Translations under genes and position numbers: made by a program | Part shown: positions 33,744-42,141 of the stretch, one piece after another | How positions within the stretch are numbered: the stretch's first letter is position 1 | Layout: each line of letters opens with the position of its first letter | Source: an uncultured Collinsella sp. | GTDB taxonomy: Bacteria; Actinomycetota; Coriobacteriia; Coriobacteriales; Coriobacteriaceae | Length of the DNA: 64,000 nucleotides | Reading direction: 5' to 3' | NCBI GenBank assembly: GCA_900754445.1 | Contig: CAAECW010000041.1 | Location: 1 to 64,000, forward strand | Notes under the pieces: model-generated | Database searches by the model: none | Told to the model about the DNA's origin: nothing | The model's input: the letters and a program-made list of their open reading frames with translations, nothing else

Positions 33744-33749
33744 CTATCG

Positions 33750-34919
33750 TTACTCGGTAAAGGCGTTGCCGACGCTCTGGCCGCCAACATACGTCTCGAC
33801 GAGGGTGAGCTCATGGTCGAACACGACAAAGTCGGCGTCGCGACCCGGCATGATGCTGCCGCACTTATCCTCGATGTGCGCAGAGCGAGCCGGCACCTCG
33901 GTTGCCATACGAATGGCGATATCGGCGCTGGCGATGCCCCAGTCGACAACGTTCTTGACGCCCTGGGCAAGCGTGAGCACAGAGCCGGCAATGCTCTTGC
34001 CATCGGCGAGCCAGCACAGGTTGTCCTTCATGATGACGTCCATGCCGCCACTGGTGTAGCTGCCCTCGGGCATGCCGCCGCAGCCAAGGCAGTCGGTGAT
34101 GAGCACCGTGTGCTGCCAGCCCTTTGCCTGCAGCAGCGCCTTGATGGCGGCAGGGTTTACGTGCTTGCCGTCACAGATGATCTCGGCGTAGGTCTCGGGC
34201 GTGGACATGGCAGCACCCACGACACCGGGCTCACGGTGATGCAGCCCGCGCTGGCCGTTATAGGTATGCGTAAAGCAGCTGGCACCAGCGTTGATGGCGG
34301 CGATGCACTCATCGAAGGTGGCGTCGGAGTGACCGATGCTGGTCACGACGCCCTTCGCGTTGAGGGCGGCAGCATAGGCGGCAGCGCCATCGCGCTCAGC
34401 GGCCATGGCACTCTTGACGATACGTCCGCCGGCAGCCTCCTGCCACTGGTCGAAGACCTCCTCGGAGGGATCAATAAGATAAGCGGGGTTCTGCGCGCCC
34501 ACGTGCTTCATGGTAAAGAAGGGGCCCTCCAGGTAGATACCCTGAATGCGAGCACCGCAGAAGTCAGGACCGCGGCCCTCGTCCGCCTGAGCGATGGCGG
34601 CGCAGGCGTCCTTGATCTGCTCGACGCCATCGGTGAACGTCGTGGGCAGCCAGCTGGTGGTACCGCGACGGGCGAGCTCGGTCGAGCTGATATCGATACC
34701 CTCGGGGTCGTTATCGGTAGTCGAGTGGTTATAGAAGCCATGGATGTGGGTGTCGACCATGCCCGGTGCGATCCACGATCCCGTGTAGTCCTTGATCTCG
34801 CAGGAGGGCTCGTCGGCCTGCCAAGCGCCAAAGACGCCGTCCTCGACCATGAGATAGCCGCCCAGCTGCGGGCCTGCCGGCAAGAAGAACTTGTCAGCCT
34901 TAATTGCGTATGTGCTCAT
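33750..34919 (-). CDS. nagA: N-acetylglucosamine/galactosamine-6-phosphate deacetylase
   Basis: Amidohydrolase removing acetate from GlcNAc-6-P or GalNAc-6-P. The 389-residue protein has the N-terminal metal motif VDTHIHG, the substrate histidines in SIGHSDATF and THTYNGQRGLHHREPG, the catalytic-Asp region LITDCLGCGGMPEG, and the C-terminal IMPGRDADFVVFD beta segment. The ATG at 34919 follows GAGGAG at 5 bases; a GTG at 34925 is less likely. Clustered with agaS and a mannose-family PTS, it may act on GalNAc-6-P (AgaA). A strong terminator precedes it, so it may have its own promoter. Confidence 0.9.
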   Translation of the reverse strand: MSTYAIKADKFFLPAGPQLGGYLMVEDGVFGAWQADEPSCEIKDYTGSWIAPGMVDTHIHGFYNHSTTDNDPEGIDISSTELARRGTTSWLPTTFTDGVEQIKDACAAIAQADEGRGPDFCGARIQGIYLEGPFFTMKHVGAQNPAYLIDPSEEVFDQWQEAAGGRIVKSAMAAERDGAAAYAAALNAKGVVTSIGHSDATFDECIAAINAGASCFTHTYNGQRGLHHREPGVVGAAMSTPETYAEIICDGKHVNPAAIKALLQAKGWQHTVLITDCLGCGGMPEGSYTSGGMDVIMKDNLCWLADGKSIAGSVLTLAQGVKNVVDWGIASADIAIRMATEVPARSAHIEDKCGSIMPGRDADFVVFDHELTLVETYVGGQSVGNAFTE

Positions 34920-34982
34920 ATGCACTCCTCGCTTCTAAAGCAGTTGACCGTGGCGATACTTATACCCGGTCCATGTAAAAAC

Positions 34983-35019
34983 AAAAAGCGCCCGCCCGCC
35001 GTTATGAGCGGACGGGCGC
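34983..35019 (-). terminator. agaS terminator
   Basis: GCGCCCG (34988-34994) pairs with CGGGCGC (35013-35019) and is extended by inner pairing. On the minus strand TTTTTGTTTTT follows. It separates agaS from nagA. Confidence 0.82.
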
Positions 35020-35037
35020 CCTTACAGGGGGACGCGA

Positions 35038-36204
35038 TTAAGCGGTGAAGGGGTGAATCGTCACGCCCTTAACCACGCGGTTGACCGTGCCGGTGGGGCT
35101 CGGCGTATCGGGCGTGTTGCCCACGCGCACGGAGTTGAGCAGGCTGATAGCCTGGGCAAACATCACGAACGGCAGAGCAAGGTAACCCTCGGGGAGTGCC
35201 TCATAGCCCTTAAAGGTGAAGGACTCACCCTCGTAGACAGTAGCGCCATCCTGCTGAACGGCAACGGTGTGCTGAGCGATCTTGTCGCCACCGATCTCGT
35301 TGAGAATGTCGATGTCGTACTGACGGGTATAGGCGTCGTTGTTGACGAATACGAAGACGAGCGTCTTATCGTCAACGAAGGACTTGGGTCCGTGACGATA
35401 GCCCATGGAGGTGTCGTAGGAAGTAGCGACCAGACCGTGAGCGAGCTCGAGGATCTTGAGCTGGCTCTCCTGGGCAAGGCCACCGAAGGAGCCAGAACCC
35501 AAGTAGGTCACGCGGTTGAAGTCGCCAGCAAGGTAATCGGCGACCTCGGACTCGCGAGCGATAACCTCCTCGCCCATCTTGGCGATGGTCTCGACCCACT
35601 CGGCCTTCTGCTCGTCGGAGGCGGTGTCGAAAATAAGGGTGGAGAGCAGGGTCATGCAGGTGTAGGAACCGGTCATGGCGAAGCCCTTGTCGTTGGCGCG
35701 CGGGATGAGCAGCGTCAGCGCATTGGGATCATCGGCGGACTCGACGGCGAGCTTGCCCTCGGGAGCGCAGGTGATGTTGAGGAACTTGACGTTGTGGACG
35801 AGCTCCTTGGCAACGGCGACGGCGGCAAGGCTCTCGGGGCTGTTGCCAGAGCGGGCAAAGGAAACCACGAGCGTGGGGTCCTCGGCGCGCAGGAAGTCGC
35901 GCGGGGCGCTCACGATGTCGGTCGTGGCGATGGGCTTAAAGTCGTAGAGATCAGTGTTGCCAGCGTGACGCAGGTACGGGGCGCAGGTATCGCCAACGTA
36001 GTCGGACGTACCGGCACCGGTAAAGACAACGGACAGACGACCCTCGCCCATAGCGCGAGCCTCGGCCAGAAAGGCCTCGATGGCCTCCTTGTTCTCGCGA
36101 TAGATGTTGAGCGTATCACGCCAAAGCTCGGGCTGCTGGGCAATCTCGGCCGTGGTGATCTGGGCGCCGAGCTCGGTGAGCTCCTCGACACTCTTCTCGA
36201 ACAT
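35038..36204 (-). CDS. agaS: SIS-domain galactosamine-6-phosphate isomerase/deaminase
   Basis: Converts galactosamine 6-phosphate to tagatose 6-phosphate with ammonia release, in the N-acetylgalactosamine pathway. The 388-residue protein has two SIS domains. The first holds VVFTGAGTSDYVGD and VSFARSGNSPES phosphate-binding loops; the second holds YLGSGSFGGLAQES and the catalytic-region YRHGPKSF. Length matches AgaS and is shorter than GlmS, with no glutaminase domain. AGAGAGG precedes the ATG. A GntR-type operator sits 62 bases upstream. It is followed by a terminator and then nagA. Confidence 0.88.
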   Translation of the reverse strand: MFEKSVEELTELGAQITTAEIAQQPELWRDTLNIYRENKEAIEAFLAEARAMGEGRLSVVFTGAGTSDYVGDTCAPYLRHAGNTDLYDFKPIATTDIVSAPRDFLRAEDPTLVVSFARSGNSPESLAAVAVAKELVHNVKFLNITCAPEGKLAVESADDPNALTLLIPRANDKGFAMTGSYTCMTLLSTLIFDTASDEQKAEWVETIAKMGEEVIARESEVADYLAGDFNRVTYLGSGSFGGLAQESQLKILELAHGLVATSYDTSMGYRHGPKSFVDDKTLVFVFVNNDAYTRQYDIDILNEIGGDKIAQHTVAVQQDGATVYEGESFTFKGYEALPEGYLALPFVMFAQAISLLNSVRVGNTPDTPSPTGTVNRVVKGVTIHPFTA

Positions 36205-36265
36205 TTCTAATACCTCTCTCTAGAAGTAAACCTCTGACGTGCAATTATACACTTCGGTTGGTTAT

Positions 36266-36279
36266 CTGGTAGTAACCAG
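36266..36279 (-). promoter_or_regulatory. Putative GntR operator at agaS
   Basis: CTGGTAGTAACCAG resembles the HutC/NagR-type TGGTCTAGACCA class. A matching site (CTGGTAGTAACCAC, 40559) precedes the PTS operon. It lies between agaS and the gntR gene. Confidence 0.5.
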
Positions 36280-36318
36280 TTAAATGCAAAGAATCATCAT
36301 ATGGAAACAATGCGAACA

Positions 36319-37050
36319 CTAGTCGCTACGCTGGTGGTAAACCTTGTATTTAAACTGATCGGCACGAGCAACCGAGAGTGTATACTCCACAACCTCGTTT
36401 GACTCGTTATATGTAGTTCTGACCAAATCGAGCACAGGCGAACCCTCGACAATTCCCAAAAGGTGGGCATCGGTGGGACGGGCTATGCTCGCATAGAACT
36501 CCTCTTCGGCCACGCGTATCTTTTGCTGAAAGTCTTGCTCAATCACATCGTAAAGCGGCTTACGCTCCAGCAGCGGTCGCTTTAGGGACAGAAATTGACG
36601 AACCGGTAGATAGCTGCGTTCGACCATCATGGGCATGTTGTCGGCAGAACGAAGGCGCTTGAGCTTAAAAATGCGATCGCCGATACGCAATCCCATATGC
36701 TCGGCCAGATTCTTATCGACCTCCATCTCGCAAAACTCGAGAATCGTGGTCTCGGGGTCGCGACCCATCGCGCGCATCTGCTCGGTAAAGCTGTAGGACT
36801 GCATAAGATTGGTTGCCTTTGCCGAACGGTCGGTCACAAAGGTACCGCGACCGTGCTGCCGAACCACCAGTCCTAAACGCTCCAGTTCCTGCAGAGCCAG
36901 GCGTACCGTAGTGCGCGAGAGACCATAGCGCTCCGAAAGTTCGCGCTCGGAAGGAATCATGTCACCGGCGCGATATTCATGGTCAATCTTTTCGGTCAGA
37001 ATATCGACCAGCTGATCGTACAGCGGTTGCTTACGCGCTCCGATCGCCAT
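36319..37050 (-). CDS. GntR-family regulator with UTRA domain (amino-sugar locus)
   Basis: Probable repressor of the agaS and mannose-family PTS operons. The 243-residue protein has a winged helix at about residues 8-75 (PLYDQLVDILTEKI, IPSERELSERYGLSRTTVRL, GRGTFVTDRS) and a UTRA effector domain (about 95-238) that in this family senses amino-sugar phosphates. GGGAGG lies before the ATG. It sits between the PTS operon and agaS on the same strand, after the PTS terminator. CTGGTAGTAACCA sites before both operons support it as their regulator. Confidence 0.9.
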   Translation of the reverse strand: MAIGARKQPLYDQLVDILTEKIDHEYRAGDMIPSERELSERYGLSRTTVRLALQELERLGLVVRQHGRGTFVTDRSAKATNLMQSYSFTEQMRAMGRDPETTILEFCEMEVDKNLAEHMGLRIGDRIFKLKRLRSADNMPMMVERSYLPVRQFLSLKRPLLERKPLYDVIEQDFQQKIRVAEEEFYASIARPTDAHLLGIVEGSPVLDLVRTTYNESNEVVEYTLSVARADQFKYKVYHQRSD

Positions 37051-37135
37051 CCTATCCTCCCTTTTGCTCGAATTCGGCTAACTACCTAGGGTGTTAAGCA
37101 TTATTTGTCTGCCACACCCGAATCATTAAGAAAAC

Positions 37136-37169
37136 AAAAGCCGCGCGCTCTTTCGAGCACGCGGCTTTT
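37136..37169 (-). terminator. PTS operon terminator
   Basis: AAAAGCCGCG and CGCGGCTTTT arms with inner GCTC/GAGC pairing, then TTTTGTTTTCTT on the minus strand. Confidence 0.85.
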
Positions 37170-37235
37170 AACATACACATGGCTTAAGGGGTCGGGGTGT
37201 GAGCCGCGTAGGGACACACCCCTCAAGCTAGAGCC

Positions 37236-38318
37236 TTACCAGATGCTCGGCCAGAGACCAAGCGGGCCAGCGCCCAGGATGCCCAGAACGAAGAGCAGCA
37301 GAATGCCCTTGGTCGGGGTCCAGCTGTGCTTAGCGAACATGTAGTAAAGCAGCAGCGTAAGCATAAGCGGGACGAGCTTCGGGACGATGGTGTTGAGGGT
37401 GTCGGCAACAGAGAAGTTGACCGGATCCTCGGTGACGGTGCCGTAGGTAACGGACTCCATGCCGTTGCCCAGATCGGTGACGCCGCACGTGACAGCGTTG
37501 CCGTCGGCATCGGAAGCGGTGAGGGCGTTGCCGTCCTCATCGGTCATGGCGATGGTACCGGCCTCAGCGGTCTCGGTATCGATGCCCTCCATACCGGTGA
37601 AGTTCTCGGCCTCCTTCTCGGAGACGATCACGGTAGTAGCGGAGAGGCCACGGGTGGTGCCGTTGGGGATCTGGAGGTTGATCTGGGTGCCACCCATGGT
37701 GACGACCAGGCAACCGACGACGAAGACGCCCATGATGGAAGCGGCACGCGTGAAGGCCTGCATGTTGGCGGTCAGAGCGTCAATAGCGCTGGTGCCAAGC
37801 TTGTAGGACCAGTTCATGAGCCAGAAGCGCAGAGCGAACTGGACGACGTTGAAGATCACCAGGAAGATGATCGGTGCAGCGGCGTTGCCGTTGATGGCCA
37901 TGTTGGAGGTGATGCCGGCCGTGATAGGCACGAGCGTCAGCCAGAACAGGGCGTCACCGATACCACCGAGCGGGCCCATTGCGGCGACGCGGACGGCGCG
38001 GATCGTGGGGATGTCAACCTTGTTCTGCTCGAGCGAAAGCACGATGCCCATAACAAAGGTGACAAGGAACGGGTGGGTGTTGAAGAACTCCAGGTTGTGG
38101 CTCATGGAAGCCGCGAGGTCGTTCTTGTTGGTGTGGATCTTCTCCAGACCGGGGATGATGGAGTAAAGCCAGCCAGCGGCCTGCATGCGCTCGTAGTTGA
38201 ACGATGCCTGCAGGAAGCAGGAGCGCCAAGCCATCTTGTTGAGGGTCTTCTGGTCGAGCTGCGGAGCAGGAGTGAGATCCTCGTAGTGCTCCGGGATCAC
38301 ATACTCATTAGATGCCAT
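37236..38318 (-). CDS. PTS mannose-family IID component
   Basis: Membrane subunit of a mannose/galactosamine-type PTS, working with IIC to form the sugar channel. The 360 residues include the conserved N-terminal WRSCFLQASFNYERMQ segment, FFNTHPFLV, and GPLGGIGDALFW. A polar segment of about 75 residues (roughly 230-305, Thr/Asp/Glu-rich) precedes the last helices, making it longer than typical IID proteins (about 270-300). The ATG at 38318 overlaps the end of the IIC gene by 11 bases, implying translational coupling. It is the last gene of the operon. Substrate is probably N-acetylgalactosamine or galactosamine, judged from agaS. Confidence 0.9.
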   Translation of the reverse strand: MASNEYVIPEHYEDLTPAPQLDQKTLNKMAWRSCFLQASFNYERMQAAGWLYSIIPGLEKIHTNKNDLAASMSHNLEFFNTHPFLVTFVMGIVLSLEQNKVDIPTIRAVRVAAMGPLGGIGDALFWLTLVPITAGITSNMAINGNAAAPIIFLVIFNVVQFALRFWLMNWSYKLGTSAIDALTANMQAFTRAASIMGVFVVGCLVVTMGGTQINLQIPNGTTRGLSATTVIVSEKEAENFTGMEGIDTETAEAGTIAMTDEDGNALTASDADGNAVTCGVTDLGNGMESVTYGTVTEDPVNFSVADTLNTIVPKLVPLMLTLLLYYMFAKHSWTPTKGILLLFVLGILGAGPLGLWPSIW

Positions 38319-39108
38319 CTTCGAAGTCACCTCCGTCAGAAACAGCTGCACCCTTCAGCTCGGTCTGCTGCTGGAAGTCCCAGAAAGCGATGCCGAAGCC
38401 GATGAGAGCGAGGATGAGCAGAGCAGGGGTTGCCAGAGAATCGTTGGCAACGGTGATGAGCGCGAGGCCAAAGCCCATGAGGAAGAAGCCCCACATATCG
38501 CGGTTCATCATAACCTTGAGCAGGACGGCGAAGCCGACGAAGCGCATCATGCCGCCTGCAGCGGACAGACCGGTCTGCAGCCAAGTCGGGATGGCGGAAG
38601 CGATGGTCTGACCAATGGTAGCGCCAGCGATGAAGAACAGGGTGACGACGACAGCGAAGATCAGGCCGAGCAGAGCCATGGCGAAGTAGTTCAGGCGCTC
38701 GATGCCCTTGGTGTCCGCGTTATGAGCCATGTTATCGGCCGTGGACATAAGCGGGGACATAAGCGTGAAGACCAGGGTAACGCCGAGCTGACCAAGCAGA
38801 GCGAACGGAATGGCAAGGCCGACTGCCGCGTTGGGCTCGAGACCCGTAGCGATAGCGAGAATGGCTGCCATGATGCCGCCAATGACGGCGTTAGGCGGCT
38901 GAGCGCCTCCGATCGGCATGTTGCCGATCGTCATGAGCTGATAAGTACCACCCACGAGAAGACCGGTGTTGAGGTCGCCAAGGATAAGACCGATGACGGC
39001 GCCGGTGACGATGGGCTGATAGAGAGACTCGAGGAAGTCAAACTGGTCGATTGCCGCGATGAACGTGACGACGAAGACCAGAGCGATCTGGATGATCGAG
39101 TATTCCAT
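38308..39108 (-). CDS. PTS mannose-family IIC component
   Basis: Integral membrane channel subunit, 266 residues, almost entirely hydrophobic with about seven to nine predicted helices. Family landmarks are the GDLNTGLLVGGTYQLMTIG and GGAQPPNAVIGG segments near the N terminus. AAAGGAGG precedes the ATG at 39108. It lies 90 bases downstream of the IIB gene and overlaps the IID start. With IID it would transport an amino sugar or hexose, phosphorylated by the IIB at 39199. It resembles AgaC/ManY-type proteins; exact specificity cannot be read from sequence. Confidence 0.9.
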   Translation of the reverse strand: MEYSIIQIALVFVVTFIAAIDQFDFLESLYQPIVTGAVIGLILGDLNTGLLVGGTYQLMTIGNMPIGGAQPPNAVIGGIMAAILAIATGLEPNAAVGLAIPFALLGQLGVTLVFTLMSPLMSTADNMAHNADTKGIERLNYFAMALLGLIFAVVVTLFFIAGATIGQTIASAIPTWLQTGLSAAGGMMRFVGFAVLLKVMMNRDMWGFFLMGFGLALITVANDSLATPALLILALIGFGIAFWDFQQQTELKGAAVSDGGDFEDGI

Positions 39109-39198
39109 CTTGCTCCTCCTTTCAAAATGAATGTACGCACTTTGGATATCACGTACAGAACGTCAGGGTTTCACTCCTGACAACGTGGATCACGAGGA

Positions 39199-39681
39199 TT
39201 ACGAGAAGAGCTTGCTCGTGTCCTCAACAGGCGTGCTCGGAACGCGCCTGATCTCCAACTCCACCCCCAATTCCTGCAGCTCTTTAAACGCAGCGACATC
39301 CTCGTCGTTAACTGCGACGGAGGTGGCGACTTGGCGCTTTCCTTCCGACATGTGCATGTTGCCGATGTTTACCTTCTTTATAGGCACACCGCCCTTGACG
39401 AGCGTAAGCACGTCCTCCGGTGTTTCGGCCACGATGAAGATCTTCTGGCGCGGGCTCGCCTTGCCAATGACGTCGATGGTCTTCTGCAGAGAGAAGAAAC
39501 GCGTAGCGACGCCGGCGGGAGCGGCCATCTTCATGAGGTTCTGGCGCATGGTGTTGGTCGCCACGTCGTCGTTGGCGACGAGAATGAGGTTGGAGCCCAG
39601 GGTGGAGTTCCACTGGGTGGCAACCTGACCATGAACCAGTCGGTTATCGATGCGGGTAAGAAGAATGTTGGGTTCTGCCAT
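39199..39681 (-). CDS. PTS mannose-family IIB component
   Basis: Cytoplasmic phosphotransferase subunit, 160 residues, taking phosphate from IIA to the incoming sugar. The active histidine is His17 in RIDNRLVHGQV, followed by LVANDDVATN and LVKGGVPIKKVNIGNMHM. GAAAGGA precedes the ATG. It lies between the yajC-like gene and IIC. The orphan protein at 28701-29180 is its paralogue with Tyr in place of this histidine. Confidence 0.93.
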   Translation of the reverse strand: MAEPNILLTRIDNRLVHGQVATQWNSTLGSNLILVANDDVATNTMRQNLMKMAAPAGVATRFFSLQKTIDVIGKASPRQKIFIVAETPEDVLTLVKGGVPIKKVNIGNMHMSEGKRQVATSVAVNDEDVAAFKELQELGVELEIRRVPSTPVEDTSKLFS

Positions 39682-39717
39682 GTTGATCAGCTTCCTTTCG
39701 TTATTTGCTGACGACAG

Positions 39718-39999
39718 TTACTTGATCTCCTGGATCGCGTAACGCGAAACGTCTACGACGGCTCCGGATCGGACTTTGATCTGGACCTTCTCGCCTTCAA
39801 TGCCCTTGACGGTTCCGTAGATACCGCCGGCGAAAAGAACCTCCTGACCCGGCTTGAGCTCCGTGTGCAGCTCCTTGAAGTACTTCTGCTTCTTCTTCAT
39901 GTTGATTTGCGACCAGATGGTGTAAATCAAGCCCATGATGACAAGCAGGCCTAAAAGGGCGACCGAGGAGCTCAGGACGTTGGCTCCGAAATCGGCCAT
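39718..39999 (-). CDS. yajC: YajC-family small membrane protein in the PTS operon
   Basis: A 93-residue protein with one N-terminal membrane helix (about 11-29), a basic stretch (MKKKQKYF) and a C-terminal beta-rich domain with GQEVLFAGGIYGTVKGIEGE, typical of YajC, the accessory subunit of SecDF. It starts on the last base of the IIA stop codon (TAATG), so translation is coupled. From memory, YajC-like genes also sit inside mannose-family PTS loci of streptococci, for example beside hyaluronate genes. It may help insert the PTS membrane proteins rather than serve general secretion; this is inference. Confidence 0.87.
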   Translation of the reverse strand: MADFGANVLSSSVALLGLLVIMGLIYTIWSQINMKKKQKYFKELHTELKPGQEVLFAGGIYGTVKGIEGEKVQIKVRSGAVVDVSRYAIQEIK

Positions 40000-40442
40000 T
40001 AGATGCCATCCTCGTCGCCGAAGATATCCTCTTCGTCGGAGCCGGCAACGGATGCGACCGTCTGGGCGGTGATGCCCGTCTGGCCAACGGTCACGGCCTG
40101 CTCGCCAAGCTCGGCGAGCGTAGCATTGCCGCGGAGGAACAGAAGCTCAATAACCATGGGAAGGTTGGTGCCAGTCAGAACCTCGACGTTGTCGACATCC
40201 TGGGCAATCATCATCGACTGGTTAAACGGGGTGCCGCCAAGCAGGTCGGTAAAGACGAGCACGCCATCGCACTCCTCACGCATGGCGGTAATAGCGGCGC
40301 GGAGATCCTCACCGTAGGATGCAGCCTGGTCGCCCTCAAAAGGAACGACGGTAAAAGCGGGCTGGTCGCCGGCAACCATAGCGATAGCGCTTGCAAGGCC
40401 GGGTGCGAACTGTCCATGACCGGTAAGAATAAAGCCAACCAT
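39999..40442 (-). CDS. PTS mannose-family IIA component
   Basis: Phosphocarrier subunit of 147 residues accepting phosphate from HPr at His9 (ILTGHGQFAPGL). The DLLGGTPFN segment of the IIA-Man fold follows at about residues 66-74. The C-terminal tail is acidic (DEEDIFGDEDG). GGAAGGGA precedes the ATG at 40442. It is the first gene of the operon IIA-yajC-IIB-IIC-IID. The long upstream region carries GntR-type and ACCG-type sites. Confidence 0.92.
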   Translation of the reverse strand: MVGFILTGHGQFAPGLASAIAMVAGDQPAFTVVPFEGDQAASYGEDLRAAITAMREECDGVLVFTDLLGGTPFNQSMMIAQDVDNVEVLTGTNLPMVIELLFLRGNATLAELGEQAVTVGQTGITAQTVASVAGSDEEDIFGDEDGI

Positions 40443-41144
40443 TCAAATTTCCCTTCCGAAGGTGTGTACAATCTGAGTCCGATGATTTTCGGAAGCCAGC
40501 GGGCGCTCGCCCTTAAAGCTTCTTAGAAAGCGTTCTTTGAAGACCAGTGGTTTCTAAACTGGTAGTAACCACGTGACGTGTTGTTGTCACTATATCACCC
40601 CAGAAGAGGTCGCTTTCGTTGATTCATACGGTAAAACGTTTTTGCACCGCTCACGGTGATATTTCGACCGTTTACCGGTCGTTAACACTTCTACCTGCGG
40701 TTTTGAAACCGTTTCGAAATGCTTTGGCAAAAGATCGGAACTTTTCCTGTCCCTAAACAACGCAGGGCGGCTAAAAATAGCGTGTAGAAAAATTGCAGGT
40801 CATTGTGAAGATATGTGAATTGGTCTTTTTGACTTAATACCAGTTAGAACCAGTTTTGAGATTATCGGTGAACGGTAGTTTTCGACCGTTCACCGGTTAC
40901 TTGCAATCGTTTGCAGTTGTTTTCCCATATGAATCGGGGAAACCCGATGAAGCACTTGTGCGATCACGGGAAGTTTTGACATTTGTCCTCATCCCCCGCG
41001 CGCCAAACTCCGGCACTCAAAATGAGCTAATAGCTCACGCTAATCGTTTTCAATCATTATTTACTCTGTATTCGTAATTATTTTTCGTTTATCATTAATT
41101 CTGATATGATATAAGCATCATACGAAACGCCGATTGGAGGGGTT
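40443..41144. promoter_or_regulatory. Long control region upstream of the mannose-family PTS operon
   Basis: CTGGTAGTAACCAC (40559-40572) matches the agaS operator, and ACCAGTT repeats at 40839 and 40849. ACCGCTCACGG (40646) and ACCGTTTACCG (40667) are 21 bases apart. CGGTGAACGGT (40866) and ACCGTTCACCG (40885) form an inverted pair with an 8-base spacer. A reversed degenerate copy (CGGTAAAACGT) lies at 40629. The right end (41040-41144) is AT-rich and should hold the promoter of the DUF2975 gene. No gene is evident in this gap. Confidence 0.5.
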
Positions 41145-41783
41145 ATGGTCCATCGAAACGCATCTATATCGAATGAAACCATCAGCCGCGAACAGACGAT
41201 AGCCAAACTGAGGAAGCTCGCTCGCATCTGCAAATGGGCCACAATCTGCATTACCACCGCACTCGCTCTGGGACTCCTCGCAGTCATTGCGATTGACCTT
41301 CTACTCATATTGCCTGGATTCTCCCAAGGGTCGTGTCTCCAATCCGTAGAACTTCAAGCCGGCGAAGGACCGTGCCTTGCTATCGTCGGTACCAATGCAC
41401 AGGCCCCACTTATGCTCGTCGCACACGATGGTCACACTGCCATAGGAAGCCTCTTGATGACATGTCTCGCGCTTACCATCGCGCTAAGCGTGCGCAGGCT
41501 TTTCTTCAACATTGAAAAGAAAGGCAGGCCCTTTGACCTTGAATGTAACCAGACGCTTCGTCGAGTAGGACATTTATTCCTTATCGGCGGCGTTTCCGTG
41601 AGACTTCTTGGTGCCGTAATCACGGGAATGATACTCTCAGGATTTGGCGGCAGCTTTACGGATGCGTTCGTCGGCCAGTTATTCGAGCCCTCCATGCTCT
41701 TTGCAGGCCTGATTATTTGCCTGATTGCCAGCATCTTCCGCTACGGGTATATCCTGCAAAAACAAGATGACGAGTTGCTCTAG
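41145..41783 (+). CDS. DUF2975-type membrane protein
   Basis: A 212-residue protein with four predicted membrane helices (about 32-57, 99-118, 141-166, 182-203). The segment NIEKKGRPFD before the third helix is characteristic of DUF2975 proteins. Function is unknown; such proteins are commonly encoded with a small Cro/CI-type regulator, as here 9 bases downstream. GGAGGGG lies before the ATG. The pair probably forms a two-gene operon, perhaps a membrane sensor working with its regulator. Confidence 0.82.
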   Translation: MVHRNASISNETISREQTIAKLRKLARICKWATICITTALALGLLAVIAIDLLLILPGFSQGSCLQSVELQAGEGPCLAIVGTNAQAPLMLVAHDGHTAIGSLLMTCLALTIALSVRRLFFNIEKKGRPFDLECNQTLRRVGHLFLIGGVSVRLLGAVITGMILSGFGGSFTDAFVGQLFEPSMLFAGLIICLIASIFRYGYILQKQDDELL

Positions 41784-41792
41784 GGGGAATCC

Positions 41793-42032
41793 ATGATTAT
41801 TCTGCGGCTTGACCGCATGCTTGCCGAACGCAAGATCTCATCCAAAGAGCTTGCGGAACGCGTGGGCATCTCCCAGGTCAATATGTCGCGCATCAAGACG
41901 GGCAAGGTTTCTGCCGTGCGCTTTTCAACACTTGACGCGATATGCCGGGCACTCGACTGCCAACCGGGCGATGTGCTGGAATATATGCCTGACGATGAAG
42001 CCGATAACCTTTTTGGACTTAAAGATTCATAG
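41793..42032 (+). CDS. Small XRE-family (Cro/CI-type) regulator
   Basis: A 79-residue protein that is almost entirely one helix-turn-helix: LAERKISSKELAERVGISQ, then NMSRIKTGKVSAVRF and ALDCQPGDVLEY. It resembles the YozG/HTH_26 type that accompanies DUF2975 membrane proteins. GGGGGAA precedes the ATG, 9 bases after the upstream stop. It probably regulates its own operon. A strong hairpin terminator follows. Confidence 0.87.
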   Translation: MIILRLDRMLAERKISSKELAERVGISQVNMSRIKTGKVSAVRFSTLDAICRALDCQPGDVLEYMPDDEADNLFGLKDS

Positions 42033-42062
42033 GCATAATTTAGCCACCAGAGCCTAAACGCA

Positions 42063-42101
42063 AATAGCCCGCTAGAACAACATCCGTTCTAGCGGGCTAT
42101 T
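42063..42101. terminator. Hairpin between convergent genes
   Basis: A perfect 16-bp stem (42063-42078 with 42086-42101), loop of 7, between the XRE gene and the convergent gene ending at 42142. T-tracts are short on both sides. Confidence 0.75.
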
Positions 42102-42141
42102 CAGATATTTCGGCTACGCGCTCGGTGGCTCAGACAAATCT

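Noticed and set aside
40856..41077. A 73-residue frame upstream of the DUF2975 gene
   Set aside because: It runs across the ACCG operator pair and an AT-rich promoter region with no ribosome site.
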